Source of the DNA: Ulva prolifera
Lineage: Eukaryota; Chlorophyta; Ulvophyceae; Ulvales; Ulvaceae
Reading direction: 5' to 3'
Assembly (NCBI GenBank): GCA_023078555.1
Contig: CM041196.1
Location: 1,736,001-1,800,000, forward strand
DNA length: 64,000 nucleotides
The notes under the pieces were generated by a model. It worked only from the letters and a program-made list of their open reading frames with translations. It ran no database searches and was not told the DNA's origin. Every line of letters starts with the position of its first letter. The first letter of the stretch is position 1. Positions 54,576 through 64,000 of the stretch are shown one piece after another. The position numbers and the translations under genes are program-made.

Positions 54576-57500
54576 TTACACAGTACGCCCGGATGCCTTA
54601 TTCGCTGTCTGCCAGTACTGAACACCTCCTGCCGTCCGTTTCACCGGAACCAGCTGCCCGGCCATAGCATCAATGTTCACTACAAACCGGCCAGTGTAAG
54701 CTGAGGAACGGTGATGCACGCCATCAACCCTGTAAAACTCGGGAGCGCGGTTCAGCTCCTCCTCCGCCTCCCTGCATCCGGGTGTATAGGGTGTACTACA
54801 CTCGTACACGTCTGTCACACCGAGGTACAGTACGCTGGCCTCTACAGTGCAGGTTCTACAGATATTCGACCCGTCTGCCGTGCTGAGCCTGGCACGGACT
54901 ATGTATTGCAAGTCGCCGACATAGTACCGATCCTGGCCCCTATTCGTACCCTCTTCTACTACATGGTACTTCAGCAGGCACCATCGATTGTCTTTCTTAC
55001 CCTGACCAGTGTGCTGCGCACAGGTCAGGACATCCCCTACCAAAGCCCGCCCTCGCAGGAATTTTCGCAGGTGCACCTCACAGAGCTGCCGCTCAGCAAC
55101 AACCTCCCCAGCGACCGGCAGCCCAAGCGCCCGCATGATGGCCTCTCTCCTGCCGTAGCCCGCACCCAAGACCCGCTGGGTCGGCCACCCTGCATCCTGC
55201 AGGGCGTCCTGGTGGTAGAGCAGGTAAGGCAGCCCGGACAACTCACCGACCCCAGTGTACCCCAGCGGCATCACTTCTTTCTTCTCTTCGGCGTCGAGGT
55301 CCTTACCCGCCCCAAACACCCTGTCGTCATCACCGTCATCAGAGTCGGTGTCGCCCATGTGCACAGCGGCCCGGACCTTGCGCCGTTTTGACCGACGGCG
55401 TTTCTCTGAGGCCACGGCCTCTTGCAACGTGCGCATGGCCGCCTCTGCCGTCTCGCTGCTGTGAAGCAGCCTCATGCATGTGCGCCGCAGCAGCTCATCG
55501 TTGACATACACTTTCTCTGGTGATTTGGTGGAACGATATTTGATCAGCCGTTTAAGTAGCTGCACCATGCGTTCGATCCAGAACTCTAGACAGAAGAACG
55601 CAGGCCCACAGCATCTCACCTGGTCCGGTAGGTGCCAGGCTGCAATATGAAGCTTGAAGGTGCAGATCACCTCCCCCCCAAAGAGATCTTCTGCCATCGC
55701 GCCGTACTTCATCAATGCGTCTTGAGCTGCTTTGATCCGGGGTGCGGTATGCTGGAGCTCCTCGTACCGCAGGAAATACAGGGTGCCTGCCCGGAGGTGC
55801 GTCCACATCTCCTCGAACACCAGCCGAACATCCTCCTGGTCGGGCTCCCATTGGAGGTCGTGCAGCAAGTACAAGGAGAACGTCTCAGTGAACGCAAGCC
55901 AGTCCTCCATGAGCCACCGAGACCGGTGCCTGCAGCAGTGCATACTTGAAGCGAGCCACCTGCTGGCCTCCACAAGATGTAAGGTTCACGACATTTGTGC
56001 ATGGGACAGCTGCCAGCAGTAACCAGTGACCGCTGCCGTATTGTGGGGGGCCGCGGAACCGCACTTGGTGATGTCGGTGTACACTTTCTTGAACAGATAA
56101 GTGTGCATGATGTGGGACGCGCGGGCAGCGATCTGGGCCACCACCTCTTTAGGCAGCTGATACAACCGCCTGGGGCCTGCAGGGCGGGCTTTCTTACGCC
56201 TCTTCGAACTCGGCAGTCACTGATTCCAGAAGTCCATGAGGAGGCCAAGGAGGAACACGTGCGCGACACCGTAGCGGAAGAAGTGGCATGGACTGCAGAA
56301 ACAACCTCCTTCACGGTGTATTCATGGGTCCAGATGACGGTACTGCCGCTGTCCTGTGGTAGGGGTGCGCACTTGAAGTATGAGAGGGTGCTGAACAGGG
56401 ATGACCCTTTAACCCCCAGGCGGATGTGCTCCTTCTTCGCAAGTTTCTGCCGTTCCAGCAGGGTGTCTTTGGCAGTGTAGCGGTCCAACGTGGGGCTGGT
56501 GGTCTGCATGCAAGCCTCCTGGTGGGCGTATCGGCAGAACATCGACCATGCATGCAGGCACATGAGCCGCATGACAGAGGAAAGATTCAAATACAAGGGT
56601 ACCCGCACCTGATCAGTCAACTGGTCTGCTGTGTGGCCGCGAGCGCACATCTCCGAAGCAGAGTACTTCAGCCGGCAGTCCTTTGCCAGAGTCGCCGGGT
56701 CGATGGTGGTAACCTCGGACCACTTCGTGCGAGGGGGGGGGGGGGGGGCCCGGGGTCTGGTTCCAGACTGCCGGGCACCATCCTTGGCACCGCCCCCGCG
56801 GCAATGTCGGCCTCTTGCGCCGCTGTGAGGGGCTTTCCTTGATCAGGCCCCGCAGCGTGAACCGGCTGAGGCTGGATGACCGGGCCATGGAACCCAAGCC
56901 AGCTGCACGGCGGATGTCTGATAAGGACAGTAGGGAGCCCCCAAGCCATGTCGGAGGGGGTGGCGGAGGCGGGCTTGGCCGGGATGCCAGGGGTAAGCAG
57001 TGGTGGTCAGAGGCAGCATGGCGACGGCACGGCAACTGGAGCCAACATACCGTACTGTGTTGGCTGCGAACACCCAGACGCCGTTCTGGGCGCAACGGTA
57101 GCACGCCCTCTTGCCGCCGTGCCCGATGCTGTTGGTCAACTTCTGCATCCATGGAATGTCGCCCTCCACACAGCAGAGCACAGGCCAGATGCGCAGAACT
57201 GTCCCGTCGGGCATCTCAACTTTGAAAGCCTCGATCCCGTCCTCCCCCTTCCTGGCTGCATCGTAGGGGGTTCATAGTCAAACACAGCCACATCAAGCAC
57301 TGGCCGGACATGAGTGTGCGTTAGGTACACACTCACCAGACTGACACGTACCTGGGTCATGCTTCTTGAAGAACTCGAGTACCTGTGCAAGGATGCTGTC
57401 CATGTTCGTGGGTTCAGTTGGGCCCTCGACCACCCCCAGGGGGATCCAGGCATCATTGCAATGAGACAGATGAGGGGGGAGGTCCAGCAGGCGGATGCCC

Positions 57501-58956
57501 CAGATTGTGGTCCCGTGTTGCTTGTTCACGTACAGTTGGGCGCCGTCACCCCCTGCAAGCGGGCTCAGTGTCCGGGAGAGGCTACTGCAGGCCCCACTGG
57601 ACCCAGCCGATATCAATGGCCTGGCTACTGAGTGATGATGACGCAGGATAGGTCGAACTCAAGGCGAGCGCACCCAAGCTGAAAAGCAGTGCAATCTCGT
57701 CCGGGTCAGCCTTGTCGAAAATCCCCCCGCACTTGGCGTTCAGGGCACGTCCGGCAGGGGACTTCCAGAAACCGGCGGGATCCTTTAGGGCGTGCACTCG
57801 ATGAGCACGAACCGCGGCAAGGACGCCGGGTTGCAGAATCAGGTCTTTCAGCGATGCGGCCTCCCCAAAGTAGAAGACACTCCGGCAAGGTGCACCCTTG
57901 CCTGCCAGGTCCACCTCGAAACGCTTCTGGGTGCACCCTGGGGTGTTGCAGACATCGTCCAAGTGGTGGGTATGATCACACGGCTTTATACCTGGGAAGA
58001 GAGTCCAGCACTGTGGGCACACGTTCCGGGTCACTGAAGAGACATCTGGTACAGCCAGGACAGCCTTGACCAGGTGGAAGGATGGGGGAAACATATTCCC
58101 ATCTGGTAAGAGTAGGTAATGCACAAAACGACACCACATGTCCACCACAACATCACTCATCCGGAACATGCTCTTCAGGCTGGCGATCCACATTGATACA
58201 GTCAACACTGTGAGACGGCAGGTGTCGGAGACCGGATCCATCCGTCTCTGACGCCACCATGCGGCAGTCCCCTTCACGGCTGCAGCCTCAGCTGCGACCT
58301 GTGGACCCTCGCGGCCATCGAGGGAGTCGCTCTGCACATATTCACCAGCCATTTACACCGACAGGGAGCAGGGGGTGGGTGCCCAGCATAAGAGCAAATC
58401 GGATAATCAGGCTGCGTCGGGGGACACCGAAAGGACAAACCTCGGTAGAGTCTGTGTCCCAGTCATCTCCTGACAGGCTGGAGAGGACACTGCTGGCGTC
58501 GTCGTAAAGGCTGTCGGCATCGTCGTCTCCGTAGTCTTCTTCGGATACGTCGGAGCCCTCAGGGACCTGGCCACATGACACCAATCACGATCACCAGATA
58601 GTCAGCACTCGGAGATCAGACGAGGTGTTCAGGGACAGGCACACCTCGATGAGGACCTCGTCGACTCGACCGAGGTCGACATCGCCCGGAGGCTGGTTGC
58701 CCGCCACTTGCTGGCTGCCTGTGTCATCGCCAGTGCCATCGTCACGAGTCTGAGCGCGCGCCGTGGGGCAGGCGCGGGGGTGGTTCTGGGCGGTTAGAAG
58801 CCTGTCAAACGGTTTACTACATTTACTGCACCTGTATAGTAACTTTCGGTCCCCTTCACGAAGAGGAGGATCAAGGCGCAGAATGCCAACGGTTGCAAGG
58901 TCGTCGTCTACAGTACGCTTGGCGGTGCGAGGCTTACGCGGAGCCATTATCTGCAC
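54576..58956 (-). CDS. Second, divergent TNP2-like transposase
   Basis: A multi-exon gene. Exon 1 58956 (or 58947)-58645 has a C2HC finger (CSKCSKPFDRLLTAQNHPRAC is 21 long; key residues C, C, H, C). Exon 2 is 58566-58441, acidic. Exon 3, 58331-57674, holds a zinc ribbon (NVCPQCWTLFPGIKPC) and FYFGEAASLKDLI. Exon 4, 57552-57352, has DGAQLYVNKQHGTTIWGIRL. The exon from 57255 has PVLCCVEGDIPWMQKL and GHGGKRACYRC. Later exons lie at about 56710-56390 (HIRLGVKGSSLFSTLSYF), about 56311-56235 (YGVAHVFLLGLLMDFWN) and about 55973-54576 (MWTHLRAGTLYFLRYEELQH). The block order equals that of the transposase at 41437-46740, but sequence identity is low, so they represent different families. The frame after TACTGT could also run into a GTAAGT donor, so the 3' end is not certain. 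Confidence 0.65.
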
Positions 58957-59279
58957 AGTAAACGTCGATAAACTCTGCCTGGATGAATGGAAAGACGTCG
59001 CGGCAAGCGAGCGGCGTGGTATGAACGAGGTTCAGGCGTAGTGCAAGCGTACTCGGGGACGAGTTGAGTGGCGGGGGATAATCATGCGTGAGGATGTAAC
59101 GAGGGAGTGTCCCTGTGGCCAATGGCCGGGCACCAACACGGCACTGTGTTTTCAAAAGGTTGGATACCAGCATCGACGGATAGGCTTCGCCAAGTTCCAA
59201 AGAAGTTGAAGTTACTGTAAACGTATTGGCTGCTTAGTGTCTGTTTGGTTCCGGTCCTCTCTGTTGTGTACGCGTCGCG
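58957..59279. promoter_or_regulatory. Shared 323-bp region between divergent genes
   Basis: The starts of the minus-strand transposase and the plus-strand accessory gene face away from each other over this interval. A common, possibly bidirectional promoter is likely. No TATA box or repeated binding site stands out. Confidence 0.45.
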
Positions 59280-62200
59280 ATGTCGGACAGCCTTCAATTT
59301 CAGTTCAAGCGAGAGGCCGCGATCGTCGTCGACAAAGACACTGCGGATGACGACTCTGCGAATGGGATGCTGGACGTGCTAGCGAGGAGTATCTGGCGAA
59401 GGGGAGGGGGGTCGGACGGCATGACACTGTCGTCGGCCAACGACGAGGACGCCACCTTGGACCTCGACAGCGTGGAGTCCCTGAAGAGATGTATTTCATT
59501 CTACTTCGAGAAGGGGAAGATCGCTGGCGGCATCGAGCCCCCGGTGTTGGTCCAGCCCATCAACCTGCGGAAGAATCGAGGCTCCGCTCCAGGGGCGTCG
59601 GCACGCACAGCGGGCTCCACTGCTACCGCTGCGACGTGCGACAGCGATCACGTGTGGGAGGTACTACAGTCGGGAGTGCTGATGTGGACTGACAAGTTGT
59701 CGGCGATCCTGGGCCAGATGAGGGACGAGGACAAGGCGTCTCCGCTCATGCAGGCGCTGCTGAAGGACACCGGCGACCCAAAGCTGCGGATGTATGAAGG
59801 AAGTCTGCTGATGCATCAGCACGTTGGTGCGATCGCAGCGGCAGCAGCGGGGGTACGCTTGTGCTAGCCTGCTAACAACTTGACTCTGTATCGCCGGGCG
59901 GACTTGCTGGGGCGGTTGCCATACGGTAGTGTGAAGATTACGGTGGATTGGGATGATTTCGTGTTGTGTTGTATGGCTGAGCGTGTAGTGTGATTGACCC
60001 AAGTGCTGTTTTCGTGCTGGAAGTGGTCGCCGCGGACCGTGCGCCGCGGGACGCAATGGCCACCACAGTACATCGATGACGACCAGACTTGACTGACTTA
60101 TGCAGGCGGGCAAAGAGGGGACGGCGTACACGGCTGCGAGGAACATAGTAAAAGCATTTCGGGGCCAGAATAGCATGTTGAGGGACGTGAAGTACAAGTA
60201 CGTTTCCTCTTGAGCATGCGACATCACGACTGTGTCAGGATGCACGTGTTCGGCCGTAATCGGTGGTCATCCTGTGTTCGTGTAAGCACACACGCACAGT
60301 CGTGATCAACCTTTTCTTGCAGCGGTTTCCCTCGACGAGCCTTTGATCACAACACGAAGATGCGGCAGAGCGAGCGAGACCGCAAGGACCCGAGAGTGAC
60401 CGCGGCAGTGAAGGACGTGGAGCAAGAACAGGCGCGTTCTTCTTGCTCCCGGATCGTGACGTACATGCAGGACTGCTCGGAATGGTTGGTGGGCCGCCAA
60501 CCATTCCGAGGCGCGTTAATAGTTACATGCATGCATGCCCGAATGGCTGGTGGCCCACCGACCATTCGGGGCCCGTGGATAGTGAGATGCCTGAATGCCC
60601 GAATGGTCGGTGGGCCACCAACCATTCCGAGGCGCGTTAATAGTGACGTGCATGCATGCCCGAATGGCTGGTGGCCCACCGACCATTCGGGGCCCGTGGA
60701 TAGTGAGATGCCTGAATGCCCGAATGGTTGGTGGGCCACCAACCATTCCGAGGCGCGTTAATAGTGACGTGCATGCATGCCCGAATGGCTGGTGGCCCAC
60801 CGACCATTCGGGGCCCGTGGATAGTGGGATGCCTGAATGCCCGAATGGTTGGTGGGCCACCAACCATTCCGAGGCGCGTTAATAGTGACGTGCATGCATG
60901 CCCGAATGGCTGGTGGCCCACCGACCATTCGGGGCCCGTGGATAGTGAGATGCCTGAATGCCCGAATGGTCGGTGGGCCACCAACCATTCCGAGGCGCGT
61001 TAATAGTGACGTGCATGCATGCCCGAATGGCTGGTGGCCCACCGACCATTCGGGGCCCGTGGATAGTGAGATGCCTGAATGCCCGAATGGCTGGTGGCTC
61101 ACCAACCGTTCCGAGGCGCGTTAATAGTGACGTGCATGCATGCCCGAATGGCTGGTGGGCCACCAACCATTCGGGGCCCGTGGATAGTGAGATGCAGGCA
61201 TGCCCGAATGGTTGGTGAGCCACCAACCATTCCGAGACGCGTGAATACTGACGTGCATGCATGCCCGAATGGTTGGTGGGCCACCAACCATTCGGGGCCC
61301 GTGGATAGTGAGATGCCTGAATGCCCGAATGGTTGGTGGGCCACCAACCATTCCGAGGCGAGTTAATAGTGACGTGCATGCATGCCCGAATGGCCGGTGG
61401 CCCACCGACCATTCGGGGACCGTGGATAGTGAGATGCCTGAATGCCCGAATGGTCGGTGGGCCACCAACCATTCCGAGGCGCGTTAATAGTGACGTGCAT
61501 GCATGCCCGAATGGCTGGTGGCCCACCGACCATTCGGGGCCCGTGGATAGTGAGATGCAGGCATGCCCGAATGGTTGGTGAGCCACCAACCATTCCGAGA
61601 CGCGTGAATACTGACGTGCATGCCTGCCCGAATGGTTGGTGGCCCACCAACCATTCCGAGGCGCGTGAAAATAGTGACGTGCACGCATGCCCGAATGGCT
61701 GGTGGCCCACCAACCATTCTCGTGCACCGCGCCTGACCCATCTGATGCGGACGTTTTGATACTGCACAACGAACACATTAGGCAACAGCATCCTAGTGCA
61801 CGTGACAAGCGCACGCCACTGACACATCACCTATACATGCAGCTGTCCAGAATCGGAACCAGGACTGCTTACGGCGATGGCACGATGAAGTCGGCCGCGC
61901 AGTGGGCACGGGAAGACGGAGTGTACGTGGCTGACAACCACTACTTTAGGGATTTCATCCTGGGTGAGATGAAAAGGGAACAGACAGCGGAATCTCCGTT
62001 GCGTCCCACTCACCGGAGGAGCCGACAGGGTGGCCGGGTACGTCTTCGTGGCCATGCTGTACATGACGCAGGGATTTTAAAGCGATGTCAGCCGTGGAAG
62101 TAGCGTCGATCCAGAATCGCGACATGCTTTGCTACGCAGGCCGAGACCAGCAACGGCGGGAGACGCGCCCGCAAGAGAGGCAGCGACAGGTCACTCGCCG

Positions 62201-62930
62201 ATCTCCCCCCTTCACCTCCGGTTCTCAACCGAACACGGGAGGATGTACCTGACAGCGATGACGTAGAGCTCGAGGTCCTACCCCACATAGTGGCAGCCGG
62301 CCCGGAAGAAGCGGACGACGAGATGCCAGTGCCCAAGACTCGGCGAAGCGGCCCAACAGAGATGGACATACAGGAGGATGAACCGGTACGCCTTGATCTG
62401 TACATACCTCCACAAGGTTGACATAAACTGTGCTTTCATAAGCCCAGGCTCATGTACGCGCGTTCATAATGATGCAGTGCGCTTGCTGATGCATCAACAT
62501 CGTATATATGCTGGTCATGTGAGTTTACAAAAGAGTGATGCTGGTCATGTTGTTTCCGTAGGTGCGAGAGATCGTGTGACAGCATCGTTGTTCTGCAGAA
62601 GGCAAAGAAAAAAGATACTCATCCAGCTCTGGAGAAGCGCCAGGCAGAGGCCGAAGTAGAATCTCTCAGGCATGCCCTCCAGGTTCTCAATGACAGAATA
62701 GCCAAGTCTGAGGACGAATTAGCGAAGCTGGCATCCGGCCCCGCCCGCAACCGGAAGGGTCCGCAGGCAAAGAAGCTCGATGAATCAATCAAACAGGACA
62801 AGGTATGCCACAGTTTATCTGAACAAGTATATCTCAATATGTGTGTACTGTCAGCGGTATGATACAGCGGCGGAGCGTGCAGGAGGAGGTCCGGGAGCTT
62901 ATGCAGACCTTGATTGAGATGCTGTCGTGA
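59280..62930 (+). CDS. Accessory protein gene next to the second transposase, broken by array 3
   Basis: Six exons: 59280-59852, 60106-60197, 60323-62037 (interrupted), 62140-62385, 62599-62802 and 62868-62930, all with GT-AG borders. Without the array (60480-61719) and one TCG they join to 549 residues in one frame. The start MSDSLQFQFKREAAIVV is followed by an acidic segment. The middle contains HLYMQLSRIGTRTAYGDGTM and DNHYFRDFILGEMKRE. The fourth exon is acidic (EDVPDSDDVELE, GPEEADDEMP). The fifth is a Lys-rich coiled coil (EKRQAEAEVESLRHALQVL), and the last helix ends RELMQTLIEMLS. No known domain. Similar acidic-then-basic tails occur in the gene at 47213-50049. As found here the reading frame is disrupted. 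Confidence 0.6.
60480..61719. repeat. Palindromic array 3, inserted in an exon with TCG duplication
   Basis: About 21 palindromes of 27 bp (arms GAATGGTTGGTGG and CCACCAACCATTC, one central base) alternate with two kinds of spacers of 33-34 bp. One kind contains GCGCGTTAATAGTGACGTGC, the other CCCGTGGATAGTGAGATGCC. Together they make a 121-bp higher-order period. The array begins and ends exactly with a palindrome. TCG flanks it on both sides (60477-60479 and 61720-61722). Confidence 0.95.
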
Positions 62931-64000
62931 GGTGAAGACTCAGATTGAAGATGTCTGTATATTAGTTGTACACCAACGGGGGCTCAGAAGACACTGTCCC
63001 TGAACACAGGCGGTCGTGGCCGAGTGTATGAGTGGGGTATATGACATGTTAGACGTGGCATTACCTGTTATAGTAGTAATGTCGTTCCGTATGGACATGC
63101 AGAGGTCACAAGGTGACGAGATCTCAATGTAAGCAATGTCTATGATAGTCTATGATTGCCTATGCAAGGCATGACCGCCTGCCTACAAACTCGTGTGAAC
63201 ACATCAACAAAGCTGTCTTGTTTCGGAACCACGGTGTACATGCTGCTTGTATACGCGTACGCGAAACTGCCTATCCCGCAAGACCGTATGTCATGTGCGC
63301 ACCATTCGCGATTCACGTTGAAAACCTGGTGCACCTGTTAAAATAGAGTGAATGAGAGAGAACAAACACCGATACCGAGTCGCATCCGTGTCAACGGCAA
63401 CATGCACGTGGCACACATGTAAAGGAGGCCTCGCTGACCTCACCACGTACGTACTCTGCCTCCGGCACGGTCGAACAGAGAGTAACCAAGTAATAACCCC
63501 TCATGAACCAGCATGTTCGTCCACGCTTCCGGACGGCTTCCGCAAGGCTCCGCCGGAACGTCCCCGGATCCGAAATCATTCCGAAATTTTAAGCATTCTT
63601 CCTCAAACAGTCCTTCGGATGCATTGCGGAACCTTCGCGCGTTCCGGCACCACTCCGGAAACGTTCCGGCGGAACACCCACGTGGAGTGCACTTGGAAAC
63701 CACCCGGTCGGAACGCTCGCGGAACTTCCTCCCACGCTCCGGACTGCCTTCCGGACGCTCCGCTAACAGTCCTTTCGCTGTTCCGGGGGCTCCGCCACGC
63801 ATCCGCCCCTCTTCCGCGAGCCGTCCTCGCACGTTCCCCACCACCACGTCACCATTCTCCTAGTGGCTGTTCTGCCATCTGACCTGCAGGGGTTTCTGAC
63901 CGATGGAGTGCTGCCATCGCTAGTGGGCATTGGCATGGCACAAGCTTAAGGCTGAGCACTCCCGTCACGGGAGTATGGTACTACCAGTTATATCAGCCCA
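62931..64000. other. Intergenic end of the window
   Basis: Contains one TTTTGTAA-family copy and a stretch rich in TTCCG/CGGAA words (63519-63845). No gene is supported; frames over the TTCCG stretch are compositional. Confidence 0.4.
63338..63411 (-). repeat. Short TTTTGTAA-family copy
   Basis: Plus strand ttaaaatagagtgaatgaga, then gaacaaacaccgataccgag, then tcgcatccgtgtcaacggc. Inverted, slightly diverged copy of the family found at 6-18 kb. Confidence 0.55.

Noticed and set aside
41437..58956. KDZ (Kyakuja-Dileera-Zisupton) transposase assignment and a linked TET/JBP dioxygenase
   Set aside because: KDZ elements can carry such genes in algae and fungi, so I looked for the HxD...H dioxygenase pattern in the accessory genes and did not find it. 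The block order of both transposases fits TNP2 better.
60480..61719. CRISPR-like array (27-bp palindromic repeats with 33-34-bp spacers)
   Set aside because: The spacers are not unique; they alternate between two related types. The setting is eukaryotic, there are no cas genes, and the array is inserted in an exon with a 3-bp duplication.

Overview
The window looks like nuclear DNA of a GC-rich unicellular eukaryote, most likely a green alga. The reasons are genes with short GT-AG introns of about 40 to 140 bp, dispersed retroelement 3' ends and gene ends that finish in TGTAA (the usual chlorophyte poly(A) signal), abundant LINE-type debris, and a Penelope-like reverse transcriptase remnant. 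There are no bacterial-type operons, CRISPR systems or recognisable rRNA or tRNA genes. The taxonomic call is an inference of modest confidence.

Region 1 (1 to about 9.7 kb) is retroelement debris. It holds two copies of the same LINE 3' end (1-795 and, inverted, 4352-5085). One of them carries a 135-bp (CA)n tract and a 78-bp nested insertion with a perfect 21-bp target duplication. A broken Penelope-like reverse transcriptase lies at about 2900-4342. Many 30 to 85-bp copies of a second 3'-end family finish in TTTTGTAA.

Region 2 (9.7-26.1 kb) carries a local family of secreted cysteine-rich proteins. Three genes are intact (10053-11474, 18656-20041, 21801-23186), each encoding a signal peptide plus four modules of 12 cysteines. 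A fourth copy (25470-26077) is broken. The second and third genes are a tandem duplication that includes about 600 bp of upstream DNA. Nested LINE insertions lie at 23.7-24.9 kb.

Region 3 (27.3-54.6 kb) is the most striking part. Two arrays of the same palindromic repeat (27331-28170 and 54396-54560) face each other in inverted orientation and share the same inner flanking sequence. They enclose an unrecognised gene with a 41-residue repeat region (28451-39973, with a LINE between its two halves), a TNP2-like (EnSpm/CACTA-type) transposase (41437-46740, with a 316-bp foldback element in an intron), an accessory gene (47213-50049), and an Ulp1-like cysteine protease gene on the minus strand (54177-51436). 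I read this as one roughly 27-kb multigene DNA transposon with palindromic arrays as its ends. Two separate elements meeting tail to tail is the alternative.

Region 4 (54.6-63 kb) holds a second, divergent TNP2-like transposase (58956-54576, minus) head to head with a six-exon accessory gene (59280-62930, plus). A third palindromic array (60480-61719) sits inside an exon of that gene, flanked by TCG on both sides. Taking out the array and one TCG restores the reading frame exactly, so the array itself appears to have been inserted as a mobile unit. The last kilobase has one short retroelement end and a TTCCG-rich stretch.
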